DNA from: GCA-003244245 sp050700055
Lineage (GTDB): Bacteria > Actinomycetota > Actinomycetes > Mycobacteriales > Pseudonocardiaceae
Direction of reading: 5' to 3'
Length of the DNA stretch: 64,000 bases
Assembly: GCA_050700055.1 (NCBI GenBank)
Contig: JBOHGE010000002.1
Span: 186,001-250,000, forward strand
Numbering within the stretch: position 1 is the first letter of the stretch; every line of letters begins with the position of its first letter. The notes under the pieces are model-generated. The model saw nothing but the letters and a program-made list of their open reading frames with translations, was not told where the DNA came from and made no database searches. A program made the translations under genes and the position numbers. Below, piece after piece: positions 35,671 to 44,000 of the stretch.

Positions 35671-36575
35671 CGGTCCGCCGCGACAGTGGGGCACTACCTG
35701 GTCATGGTGAACTGGGTGCTGTCTGCGGCGCGTTGGGCCTTGATGGGTCCGGGGCGCGGATGCTGACGTCCCGGTCGAACGCCGTCTTCCACTTGCCCGC
35801 CGAAGCCGTGGTGGTGCGCTTGAGCAGCGCCACGCCGACCAACGAAGCGCGTGCCGCCCATGTCGTCTCGCTGACCTGCTGGATCGCCGACCACGGTGGG
35901 CCCGCGCTGGCCCCGACACCGCACCCGCAGCCGCTGCGGGAAGCCGGAGTCGTCGCAACCCTGTGGCCCTACCTACCCTCGCCGAGCGTTCCCAGGGCTC
36001 GGGACCTCGCCGGTGCGGTGCGGGAACTGCACCAGCTCGACGCCCTGCTGCCAGCGCTGCCCGAGCACCAGCCGATGGCTCGGCTACACGATGCCCTAGA
36101 CCTTGACCGCACGCGGGACCAGCCGGTGCTGCCCACCGACACCCGCGAGTGGCTCCGCACTCGTGCCGCACGGCTCCACCATGTCTACGACATGACCGTG
36201 ACCCCACGGGGACGCGGCCTCATCCACGCCGACGTCCAGCTCGACAACCTGCTCCAGGATCGTGACGGGCGGTGGCTGCTCATCGACTGGGACCGCGCCA
36301 GCCACGGCCCCCGTGAGCTCGACCTCGCCTTCGCTGTCCCCGACCACTTCCACGAGCCCGATAGCGACCGGACTGAGTTTAGCGCCGCCTACGGTTACGA
36401 CGTCACCGCCTGGACCGGCTGGACCTTGATCCGCGACCTCACCGAACTGCACGCCCTCGCCAGCTACATCCGCCGCGCAGCCACCAACCCTGCCACCCGC
36501 GACGAACTCCACCGGCGCGTCGATTCACTGATCACCGACGACCGCAGCATGGTGTGGCGCAGCGTGTCAGGCTGA
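35667..36575 (+). CDS. Aminoglycoside-phosphotransferase-family kinase
   Basis: A 302-residue small-molecule kinase of the APH/choline-kinase fold. Catalytic Asp189 and Asn194 lie in HADVQLDN, and the metal-binding Asp207 in LLIDWDRAS. The N-lobe Lys is replaced or displaced (VVVRLSS has Arg). The family phosphorylates hydroxyls of aminoglycosides, homoserine, choline and the like; the substrate here is unknown. Coupled to regulator D. Confidence 0.8.
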   Translation: MTVRRDSGALPGHGELGAVCGALGLDGSGARMLTSRSNAVFHLPAEAVVVRLSSATPTNEARAAHVVSLTCWIADHGGPALAPTPHPQPLREAGVVATLWPYLPSPSVPRARDLAGAVRELHQLDALLPALPEHQPMARLHDALDLDRTRDQPVLPTDTREWLRTRAARLHHVYDMTVTPRGRGLIHADVQLDNLLQDRDGRWLLIDWDRASHGPRELDLAFAVPDHFHEPDSDRTEFSAAYGYDVTAWTGWTLIRDLTELHALASYIRRAATNPATRDELHRRVDSLITDDRSMVWRSVSG

Positions 36576-36604
36576 ACGACCTCACGCAGGCTGGTGAGTC
36601 GTGG

Positions 36605-36631
36605 AAATATCGCGACGAAGTTGCGATATTT
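36605..36631. promoter_or_regulatory. Inverted repeat operator before the DUF4143 ATPase
   Basis: AAATATCGC (36605–36613) and GCGATATTT (36623–36631) are exact reverse complements around nine bases; 12 of 13 half-site positions other than the centre are near-symmetric. It is A/T-rich in a G/C-rich region and ends 15 bases before GTG 36647. GATATT could be a -10 box. A repressor site is the likely role. Confidence 0.55.
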
Positions 36632-36646
36632 TCGCTAGGTGCCGGT

Positions 36647-37864
36647 GTGTATCCCCGATGGGTTCGTCCCCGGATCGAACGAGCGCTGCTCGACACGCCG
36701 GCGGTGTTCGTTGCCGGGCCCCGGCAGTGTGGCAAGAGCACGCTGGTCCGGCTCATTCGGCAGGACGGATACGTGACGCTGGATCGGGCGACCGTCCGTG
36801 CTGGAGCCGGCGCGGACCCTGACGGGTTCGTCGCCGGCCTGCCGGTTCCCGTGGCACTCGACGAGGTGCAGCGGGTACCGGATCTCCTGTTGGCGGTGCA
36901 GGCCGAGATCGATGAGCACCGCCAACCGGGCCGGTTTCTGCTCACCGGATCGGCGAACGTGCTGATGCTGCCGAAGGTTGCGGATGCGTTGCCTGGCCGG
37001 ATGGAGATCGTCGAGCTGTGGCCGCTGTCCCAGGGTGAGATCGACAACCGGCCGGAGAGCTTCGTCGACGCGCTCTTCGAGACGGTGCTGCCCGCAGTCG
37101 TGGTCGCTCGGGTCTCCCGTGACGAGCTGTTCGACCGAGTGCTGTGCGGCGGATTCCCGGAGTCGTTGCAGCGTCCGGCGGACCGGCGATCGGACTGGTT
37201 CGAGTCTTACCTGACGGCTGTGGTCGAGCGGGAGGTTCGCGATCTGTCCAATGTGGGCAGCGTGGCCGAGTTGACGGTGATGATCCAGTTGATCGCCGCC
37301 CGCGCCGGGTCGTTGTTCAACCTCGCTGACGTGGCGCGGGGTGCTGGGCTTCCGCACAGCACGGCCCGCAACTACCTCGGCCTGCTGCGGGCCGTGTTCC
37401 TGGTGGTCGATGTGCCGGCCTGGATCACGAGCCTCACCACACGGATAGTTCGGGCACCCAAGCTGTTCCTGATCGACAGCGGGCTGACTGCGCACCTCCT
37501 GGGAATCGGGCGTGACCGTTTGGCGACCGAGCCACACCTCGCAGGTGGGCTACTCGAGGCATTCGTGGCGATGGAGTTCCGCAAGCAGATCAGCTGGAGC
37601 CGGATTCGGCCCGGTTTGGCCCACTTCAGAACAAGGAGCGGTGACGAGGTCGACTTGGTGCTGGAGGCTCGCGACGGCACCGTGGTCGGAGTCGAGATCA
37701 CGTCGTCGGCCACGGTCCGCAGCGGCGACTTCGCCGGCCTGCGCGTGCTCCAAGAGATCGCCGGTCACCGCTTCCGGCGGGGCGTCGTGCTGTACACCGG
37801 GGCCGACGTCGTGTCGTTCGGGCCCAAGTTGGTCGCTGCACCTGTGCCATTGCTCTGGTCATGA
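36647..37864 (+). CDS. AAA ATPase with C-terminal DUF4143 domain
   Basis: 405 residues. Walker A is FVAGPRQCGKSTLVR and the next motif VALDEVQRVPDLL; LLTGSANVLML carries the sensor region. The C-terminal third (FNLADVARGAGLPHSTARNYLGLL … FRTRSGDEVDLVLE) has a winged helix and a nuclease-like DUF4143 part with E/D-x-K-like spacing. Such proteins are common in mobile or variable regions and their role is unclear. GTG 36647 is placed right after the inverted repeat; a longer frame back to 36554 would read through that repeat. Confidence 0.78.
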   Translation: MYPRWVRPRIERALLDTPAVFVAGPRQCGKSTLVRLIRQDGYVTLDRATVRAGAGADPDGFVAGLPVPVALDEVQRVPDLLLAVQAEIDEHRQPGRFLLTGSANVLMLPKVADALPGRMEIVELWPLSQGEIDNRPESFVDALFETVLPAVVVARVSRDELFDRVLCGGFPESLQRPADRRSDWFESYLTAVVEREVRDLSNVGSVAELTVMIQLIAARAGSLFNLADVARGAGLPHSTARNYLGLLRAVFLVVDVPAWITSLTTRIVRAPKLFLIDSGLTAHLLGIGRDRLATEPHLAGGLLEAFVAMEFRKQISWSRIRPGLAHFRTRSGDEVDLVLEARDGTVVGVEITSSATVRSGDFAGLRVLQEIAGHRFRRGVVLYTGADVVSFGPKLVAAPVPLLWS

Positions 37865-38025
37865 CGGCTCGGTCTACCGCGACGCTGAGCCGACTTGGCG
37901 GCGTGTTCGGGTCCGTTGCGCCAGCGTGGAGCTTGCGGCTGGTTCCCCGAGACACCACGCCGAGACCGCAGGCCGCCCCGGAGCGCGACATGATGGGCAG
38001 CGACACCGGAGGAGAGAGGTCAAGC

Positions 38026-39195
38026 ATGAAGCTTCCTGTCACGCGGATCCAGGCGCGGAACTTCCGTTCCCTGGCTCGGGTTGACCTGCGGCTTGGCCCG
38101 CTGAACGTTCTCATCGGGCCCAACGGCTCCGGCAAGACCAATGTGCTCAACGTGTTGCGCTTTCTGGCCACGACAGTGCGTTTCGACCTGGCAGCCGCGT
38201 TGCAAGAGTGGAACGGCTTCGACCATGTTCAGCGCCAATCTGCCAGGCCCGGAGCCGTCGAACTCGTCATCGAGGGTCTGGTCACTGCGAATTCCAGCGA
38301 GAACGCGCCTGACGAGTACCTGTTGCGGCTCGCGCGGCGGAAGGGCAAGTCGATCTCACGCTATGAGGAGTTCACCTTCAAGCGCAAGGGCGGCCGTGGC
38401 CGACGCATCACGGTCAGTGGTTATCGAGTGACCATTGAGGAGGAGCAGGAGACCTTCTCCCACAACCTGGCGAGCAGCCTGACAACCGGGCTCGCGACCC
38501 TTCCGAAATTGTCCGACAGTGAGGGTGGGCTGGGGATCCGGAGTTTCACCGAGTTCCTGTCCCGGATACTCGTGTTCGAGCCCGACGTCTCAGCAGCGCG
38601 CCAGCCTGCCCGCGAATACGGAGCGACGATCGCCCCGGATGCCAGCAACCTAGCTGATGCGCTGAACCGCATCAGGACGCGTGACCCAGATTCGTGGGAG
38701 TTGCTTACGCAGGAGCTTGCGCGCTGCCTTCCGGGGCTGCGGAGCGTGCAGCTCGTACCGGTCGGAGGAGCTGCGAAAGCGGTGTCCGTTCAGCTCCGTG
38801 AGCGCGGGGTGGCCGCACCCATCGACCTTGCGGACGCCTCGTACGGCACCGTGCGGTTGCTCGCGCTGCTGGCAGCGCTGCATGAACCGGACCCACCTCC
38901 GTTCATGGCGATCGAGGAAATCGACCACGGCTTGCACCCTTACGCGATGGATGTACTGCTCGACCGGTTACGCGCTGCCAGCCGCCGGACCCAGATCCTG
39001 GCTGCGACACATTCGCCAACGCTAGTGAACCGGCTACGCCCGGAAGAGATCATCGTCTGCGACCGTGACCCGGAGACCGGAGCCTCCCGCATTCCCGCCG
39101 CTTCAGCCGACGAGATCGCGCGCGCCGTGGAAGCCTCCGACTGGGGCCCGGGGGAGTTGTGGTTCTCGGGCGTCATCCGTGGCGTTCCCGCATGA
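38026..39195 (+). CDS. AAA ATPase (RecF/OLD-like) of a two-gene module
   Basis: 389 residues. Walker A GPNGSGKT is at 31–38 after the typical IQARNFRSLARVDLRLGPLNVLI start. The ABC-like signature region precedes Walker B FMAIEEIDHGLHP (catalytic Glu297/298), and the H-loop is ATHSP (His329). The middle (about 100–190) is a charged insertion. ATG 38026 has GGAGAGAGG upstream. ATGA overlap with the TOPRIM-like gene shows they act together. The arrangement resembles known phage-defence pairs of an ATPase sensor and a TOPRIM effector. Confidence 0.85.
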   Translation: MKLPVTRIQARNFRSLARVDLRLGPLNVLIGPNGSGKTNVLNVLRFLATTVRFDLAAALQEWNGFDHVQRQSARPGAVELVIEGLVTANSSENAPDEYLLRLARRKGKSISRYEEFTFKRKGGRGRRITVSGYRVTIEEEQETFSHNLASSLTTGLATLPKLSDSEGGLGIRSFTEFLSRILVFEPDVSAARQPAREYGATIAPDASNLADALNRIRTRDPDSWELLTQELARCLPGLRSVQLVPVGGAAKAVSVQLRERGVAAPIDLADASYGTVRLLALLAALHEPDPPPFMAIEEIDHGLHPYAMDVLLDRLRAASRRTQILAATHSPTLVNRLRPEEIIVCDRDPETGASRIPAASADEIARAVEASDWGPGELWFSGVIRGVPA

Positions 39196-39821
39196 CGAGC
39201 AGCCCCCACCCGCACAAGAAGGGAGCGGTACTCGTATTCGGCGAGAGCGTGAACGACTCGCAGAGCATCCGGCACCTGTTGATCGGCGCCAACGCGTCGC
39301 TTGCTGGTCGGGTCCGGTCCCTTCGTCGCCCGGTGTCGCTGACTCGTGACTCGAAGCCGAATGCCGTTCGCGACTGGGTCGATGAGTTGCGACGGACAGT
39401 ACATGCCTTCGAGGCCAACGACGGCCGCGTCGCAGCGGTGATCGTGCACCGTGATGCGGACGGTCATGATCCCGAAGGTGCGGTCGCGGCGGAGCTCGCC
39501 CGGCAGCTCGCCACACTTGACGGGCACCCTGTGGTGCCTGTTCAGGCCATCGAGTCGTGGTGGTTTCTGTTCCCTGATGCGGTCGAGGCAGTCCGGCCTT
39601 GCGCTTGGAAGGGCAAGCTGTCGCGTCAACCTCGGAACGTCGAGCTCATCGATCGGCCGAAGAAGGCCCTCCAGCAGGCGACTCGCGGCGGGCGTGCGCC
39701 GGAGTACGCGGAGTCTGACTCCCCAGTGATCGCCGACTACATCAGGAAGTGGTCGCTCACCCCGCTTTGTCCGTGCAAGTCGTACGACCGCATGGTGACG
39801 TTGGCGCGGACTATCGTCTGA
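39192..39821 (+). CDS. TOPRIM-like putative nuclease, partner of the AAA ATPase
   Basis: 209 residues. The fold pattern is hydrophobic strand plus Glu (AVLVFGESVNDSQSIRHLL, Glu18), then a second strand with DxD (VIVHRDADGHD, Asp88/Asp90), as in TOPRIM/DUF4276-type proteins. Metal-dependent nucleic-acid cleavage is the likely activity by family. The C-terminus (LTPLCPCKSYDRMV) is distinctive. Its ATG lies in the stop of the ATPase gene. Confidence 0.72.
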   Translation: MTSSPHPHKKGAVLVFGESVNDSQSIRHLLIGANASLAGRVRSLRRPVSLTRDSKPNAVRDWVDELRRTVHAFEANDGRVAAVIVHRDADGHDPEGAVAAELARQLATLDGHPVVPVQAIESWWFLFPDAVEAVRPCAWKGKLSRQPRNVELIDRPKKALQQATRGGRAPEYAESDSPVIADYIRKWSLTPLCPCKSYDRMVTLARTIV

Positions 39822-39922
39822 GCTACGCGCCTGCTCTACCCCGCACATGGAGCACAACGCCGAAGTGGCGCTGTAGCCGTGCCGCCTTCCGATTTCTGGC
39901 TCGTCAACGATCGGCGGTTGGC

Positions 39923-40696
39923 TTATCGGGTTCGCCGTCTCGGTGGGGTGATGGTTCGGTGCAGGATATCTGGGGTGTGGTCCAGTGCGCAGTCGCCGCA
40001 GCGACCGCCGTCGGGGAGCCGGTAGTACAGACAACAGCTGCGTCGGCGGAAGTCGTCGAGTGTGCCGGAGGTGCCGAGGGTGGCGGTGCCTGCCAGCGGG
40101 GGAGTATCAAGCAGCCGCAGGACCACCGCGACGGTCAGCGGGTCGTCCGCGTTGCCGCGCTGCAGCACTCGTAGCGTGCCGACCAGCGCGGATGCGACAT
40201 TGCCCCACAGTAATCCGCGGGCGAGGGGTTGCTCGGCCCGGAACTCCTCAGCCAGCGGCTGGAGCAGGTCTCGGATCACGATGCGTTCGACCAGTGCGGC
40301 GATGTCGCGAGCGTCCTCAGTGGCGATCCAGCCACCGGGGTGCGGCACGCACGGCTCGGCTGTGCCGTCGGCGCGGAGCTGCCACTGCAGGAGGGCGGGT
40401 AGGTCGGGCACGATCCCGGCGGTCGCGAGGCACCCCAGGACCGGTGACCACAGCCGCGCCGCCATGCCTTGGAACAGGATGGACGCGGCGACCCGACGGT
40501 CCTGGGTGCCGAGCCGGCCCGCTGCGGAGCTGATCCGCTCGGCCACCGGCAGCGCCGCGTTGTCCGGCTGGTCCAGGTGCACGGCGAAGAACGGCCCGAA
40601 TCGGGCCAGGGCGACGAGCGCCGCCGTCACCTGCGCTGGGTCGGCCCGGTGCAGCGGCCCCGGCCGGACGCCGACGGTCTCCCCGTCGAAGGTCAC
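39923..40696 (-). CDS. FhuF-like (2Fe-2S) ferric-siderophore reductase
   Basis: 257 residues. The C-terminus has CC-x10-C-x2-C (Cys221, 222, 233, 236 in CCLYYRLPDGGRCGDC), the [2Fe-2S] site of FhuF-type ferric reductases. FRRRSCCLYY is the usual context. It would release iron from imported siderophores in the cytoplasm. No transporter gene is next to it. GTG 40696 and GTG 40732 are both possible starts. The longer frame upstream is antisense to the PIN gene and was rejected. Confidence 0.85.
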   Translation of the reverse strand: MTFDGETVGVRPGPLHRADPAQVTAALVALARFGPFFAVHLDQPDNAALPVAERISSAAGRLGTQDRRVAASILFQGMAARLWSPVLGCLATAGIVPDLPALLQWQLRADGTAEPCVPHPGGWIATEDARDIAALVERIVIRDLLQPLAEEFRAEQPLARGLLWGNVASALVGTLRVLQRGNADDPLTVAVVLRLLDTPPLAGTATLGTSGTLDDFRRRSCCLYYRLPDGGRCGDCALDHTPDILHRTITPPRRRTR

Positions 40697-40771
40697 ATCC
40701 TCACTGTCGGGCTCCCCGGCCTGAATTGCCACCGAAGATGCGCGCCTGGGCCGGCTGCTCGGTGGCGTCGG

Positions 40772-41182
40772 GTGATCGTCGTCCTCGATTCCGAGGCGTT
40801 CAGTGTTCTCGCCGGACGGTCCTCGGTGAGCAAGCAACGGGTGCGCCGGATCATGCGATCCGCCGAGCGGCTCGGCCGAGAGGTGCGCGTACCGTCGCTC
40901 GTGCTTGCCGAGCTCTACCGCGGACCCGGGCACAACCAGCTCGTCGACGCCTGTCTCGCCCGGGAGCGAGCATCCCTCGACACCCGGGACACCGATCGCG
41001 ATCTCGCCCGGATCGTCGGCGGGGTGCTCGCCGCGGCACGAGCGGGTTCGGAGATGATCGTGAATGCGCACGTCGTCGCGCTCGCCGTCGAGGCAGGCGG
41101 TGGTGTGCTGGTCTCCGGCGATGAGGGCGACCTGTCCCGGCTGAGCGCGCCTTACCACCACGTGGCCGTCGAGGTGATCTGA
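40772..41182 (+). CDS. PIN-domain ribonuclease
   Basis: 136 residues of the VapC-like PIN fold. The first acid is Asp6 (VIVVLDSEAF), then Glu47 (LVLAELYRG) and Asp117/Asp120 near the end (SGDEGDLSRL). The third acidic position, usually Asp before the IAA helix, seems to be Asn here (IVNAHVVAL), so activity may be weak. No VapB-type antitoxin is visible upstream; the gene is divergent from the FhuF-like gene. Possibly an orphan toxin. Confidence 0.75.
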   Translation: MIVVLDSEAFSVLAGRSSVSKQRVRRIMRSAERLGREVRVPSLVLAELYRGPGHNQLVDACLARERASLDTRDTDRDLARIVGGVLAAARAGSEMIVNAHVVALAVEAGGGVLVSGDEGDLSRLSAPYHHVAVEVI

Positions 41183-41200
41183 TGTGGGCGCCTCGGGTCG

Positions 41201-41878
41201 TTAGACCCCCACCGGCGCGGTCTTGCGCAGTGCCACCGGATGGTGGCTTCGCGTTCGCCCGGTAGCCAGATAGCTGACCTGCCCCGCGATCGCCACTGCG
41301 TGGCTGGCGAAACGCTCGTAGTAGCGGCCGATGAGCGCGGTGCGGGTCGCCGGTACCAACCCATGTGACCAGTTCTCGGCGAACAAGGTGCGCAACAGCT
41401 GGCGCAGCAGTGCATCGATCTCCTCGTCGGCCCGGGCCAGCCGGTCATCGGGCAGCGGATCCAGCTTCTCGATCGCCGTGGCGGCTTGCTGGGCAAGCCC
41501 ACAGGCGAGCAGGCTCAGCCGGGCGATCACCGGACGGACCTCGTCCGGGACGGCCAGGTGCGGGTGTGCGTGCCGGGCGATCTGGGCGGTGTGCTGGGCC
41601 AGGTGGCCCATTCGCTGCAGGTCACCTAATGCGTGCAACGTCGCGACCACCGCCGGCAGATCCCCGGCGACCGGGGCTAGTAGCGTGGTGCAGCGCTGCT
41701 CCACATCATGGTGCTGGCGGTCCAGCTCGTCAGCACGAGCGATCACCAGGTCGGCGAGCACCCGATCAGCCTCGAGCAGCGCCGCCGACGCATTGATCAT
41801 GATCTGGGTGGCCAGCCGACCCATCCTGGCAAGGTCGCCGATCAGTTCGTCCAGCTCGGCGTGGAACGCTGCCTGCAT
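41201..41878 (-). CDS. phoU: PhoU-family phosphate-signalling protein
   Basis: A 225-residue all-helical protein with two PhoU three-helix bundles (1–105 and 115–210). ARADELDRQHHDVEQRC and LARADEEIDALL are the metal-contacting helices of each half. It normally links the Pst phosphate transporter to the PhoR kinase. No pst genes are near, but Kdp genes are divergent from it. ATG 41878 has GGAAGG at good distance. Confidence 0.88.
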   Translation of the reverse strand: MQAAFHAELDELIGDLARMGRLATQIMINASAALLEADRVLADLVIARADELDRQHHDVEQRCTTLLAPVAGDLPAVVATLHALGDLQRMGHLAQHTAQIARHAHPHLAVPDEVRPVIARLSLLACGLAQQAATAIEKLDPLPDDRLARADEEIDALLRQLLRTLFAENWSHGLVPATRTALIGRYYERFASHAVAIAGQVSYLATGRTRSHHPVALRKTAPVGV

Positions 41879-42165
41879 GATCCACACCTTCCTGATATCT
41901 CAACTGCGGATAGTTTTTCGACAGTGTTCCGCATCAGCGGATTGAAGTGCAAACATTGCTTCTGTTCTGAGGTTCATGGGGTGGGCTGGGTGGCCGCCGA
42001 CTGTGCCCACTGCGGGTTGCCTGCGGCCAGGCAGCTCGGGCCATTGCGATCTTGCGGCCGAGCAGACGTCTCGCGATGGGGCGCAGGAGAGCACTTCGCC
42101 TACGTAAAGCGACCAGCTGGTGCGGTCCGCTGCTCCCAGCGAGCCGGCAGGAGAAGGGTGTGTCG

Positions 42166-42249
42166 ATGGCTGATCTGGCCTACGCGCTGGTGTTCATCGG
42201 GGTCTTCCTGGTGCTGGCGTTGTCGCTGCGCGGTCTGGAGCGGTTGTGA
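42166..42249 (+). CDS. 27-residue membrane peptide before kdpF
   Basis: A single membrane helix, MADLAYALVFIGVFLVLALS, then the short basic end LRGLERL. It is too short for normal gene callers. Its stop overlaps the kdpF GTG start by three bases, and GGAGAAGG precedes the ATG. Tiny proteins of this kind precede kdpF in other actinobacteria (memory), so it may be a small subunit of the Kdp complex or a leader peptide. The 278-bp gap upstream (41888–42165) shows no gene and no riboswitch I can recognise; the kdp promoter must lie in it. Confidence 0.6.
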   Translation: MADLAYALVFIGVFLVLALSLRGLERL

Positions 42250-42338
42250 CCGCCGTGGAGAACGCCGTCGCGCTGGTGCTCGCGCTGCTGCTGATCGGGT
42301 ACCTGAGCTACGCGCTGGTCCGACCGGAGAAGTTCTGA
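42246..42338 (+). CDS. kdpF: KdpF small subunit of the K+-transporting ATPase
   Basis: 30 residues: VENAVALVLALLLIGYLSYA is one membrane helix, ending with the family tail ALVRPEKF. KdpF stabilises the KdpABC complex in the membrane. GTG 42246 is embedded in the stop of the preceding small gene; GTG 42255 is an alternative. kdpA follows after one base. Confidence 0.85.
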   Translation: MTAVENAVALVLALLLIGYLSYALVRPEKF

Positions 42339-42339
42339 C

Positions 42340-44000
42340 ATGTCCACTACCACCGCCGGACTGCTGCAGGTCGCCCTGCTGCTCGCCGTCCTCGCCGCGG
42401 TGTACCGGCCGCTCGGTGACTACCTGGCCAGGGTCTACACCGCGAAGACCCATCTGCGTGCCGAACGGGTGATCTACCGGCTGGTCCGGGTCGATCCGGA
42501 CGCCGATCAGCGCTGGACCACCTACGCCGCCGGTGTGCTGGGGTTCTCCGCGGTGTCGATCGTGTTTCTCTGCCTGCTGCAACGGCTGCAGGGCCGGCTG
42601 CCGCTCGGTCTCGGGCGGGGCGCCGTCGAACCCGGGATCGCGTTCAACACCGCGGTGTCCTTCGTTACCAACACGAACTGGCAGTCCTACCTGCCCGAGT
42701 CGGTCATGGGCCACCTGGTGCAGATGGCCGGGCTCACCGTGCAGAACTTCGTCTCCGCCGCGGTGGGGATGGCGGTGGCCGTCGCGCTGATCCGCGGGTT
42801 CGTGCGCAGCCGCACCGACCGGTTGGGCAACTTCTGGGTCGACCTCACCCGCGGGGTGGTCCGGGTCCTGCTGCCCCTGTCGGTCGTCGGGGCGATCGTG
42901 CTGATCGTCGGTGGGGTGGTGATGAGCCTGCGCGCCGGGGTGTCCGTCACCGGCCTGGACGGCACCTCGAGCACCATCGCGCTGGCCCCGGCCGCCAGCC
43001 AGGAAGTGATCAAGGAGCTGGGCACCAACGGCGGCGGGATCTTCAACGCCAACTCCGCACACCCGTTCGAGAACCCGAGCTCGTGGACCAACCTGCTCGA
43101 GATCTTTCTGCTGCTGGTCATCCCGGTCTGCTGACCCGCACGTTCGGCCGGATGGTCGGCAACGTCGCGCAGGGCTACGCGCTCGTCGCCGTGATGGGGC
43201 TGCTCTGGGCCGCGATGCTGTCCGTCACCTGGTGGGCCGAGACGCACCCGAACGGGGTCGCCACGCTGGCCGCCGGAGCCGCGATGGAGGGCAAGGAGGT
43301 CCGCTTCGGCATCCCGTCCAGCGTGCTGTTCGCCATCTCCACCACCGGAACCTCGACCGGGGCGGTGAACTCGCTGCACGACAGCTACACCGGGCTGGGC
43401 GGCGGGATGGCGCTACTCACCATGCTGTTCGGCGAGGTCGCGCCGGGTGGGGTGGGCACCGGGCTGTACGGCCTGCTGGTGGTCGCCGTGATCGCGGTGT
43501 TCCTGGCCGGGCTGATGGTCGGGCGCACGCCGGAGTACCTGGGCAAGAAGCTCGGGCGCCGGGAGGTCACCGCGGCGGCGATCTCGATCCTGGCGATGCC
43601 CGCGGTGGTGCTGCTCGGCGCCGGTGCCGCGCTGGCGCTGCCGTCCACTCTGGACGCGCTGACCAACTCCGGGGCGCACGGCCTGTCCGAGGTGCTCTAC
43701 GCCTACGCCTCGGCGGGTAACAACAACGGCAGCGCCTTCGCCGGGATCACGGTGACCTCGGGTTTCTTCCAGTCCACTCTGGCGGTGGCGATGGCGTTGG
43801 GCCGGTTCGTCCCGATCCTCGCGGTGCTCTGCCTGGCCGGGTCGCTGGCCCAGCAGCGGCCGGTCCCGGTCACCGCGGGCACCCTGCCGACCACCGGCGT
43901 GCTGTTCGTCGCGCTGGTCACCGCCACTGTCGTCCTCATCGCCGCGCTGACCTTCGTCCCGGCGCTGGCACTGGGTCCCTTCGCGGAGGCACTGGCATGA
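42340..44000 (+). pseudogene. kdpA: KdpA potassium-channel subunit with a one-base deletion
   Basis: KdpA is the membrane channel-like part of the high-affinity K+ pump. Selectivity-filter segments (SFVTNTNWQSY, KELGTNGGGIFNANSAHPFENP, STTGTSTGAVNS, SAGNNNGSAF) are all present. The first frame stops at 43132–43134 after LLLVIPVC. The second frame resumes at once with LTRTFGRMVGNVAQGYA. Adding one base (GTCTGCTGACC to GTCTCGCTGACC) restores VIPVSLTRTFG as in intact KdpA. Full length would be 553 residues. Either a real mutation or an assembly error. Confidence 0.85.

Noticed and set aside
40697..40771. Search for a VapB-like antitoxin upstream of the PIN gene
   Set aside because: The 75-bp gap is too short, and the frames around it are antisense to the FhuF-like gene.
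41888..42165. Gap before the kdp genes, considered for a c-di-AMP riboswitch
   Set aside because: I could not find the conserved riboswitch core by eye; a covariance-model search (ydaO/yuaA) would decide it.
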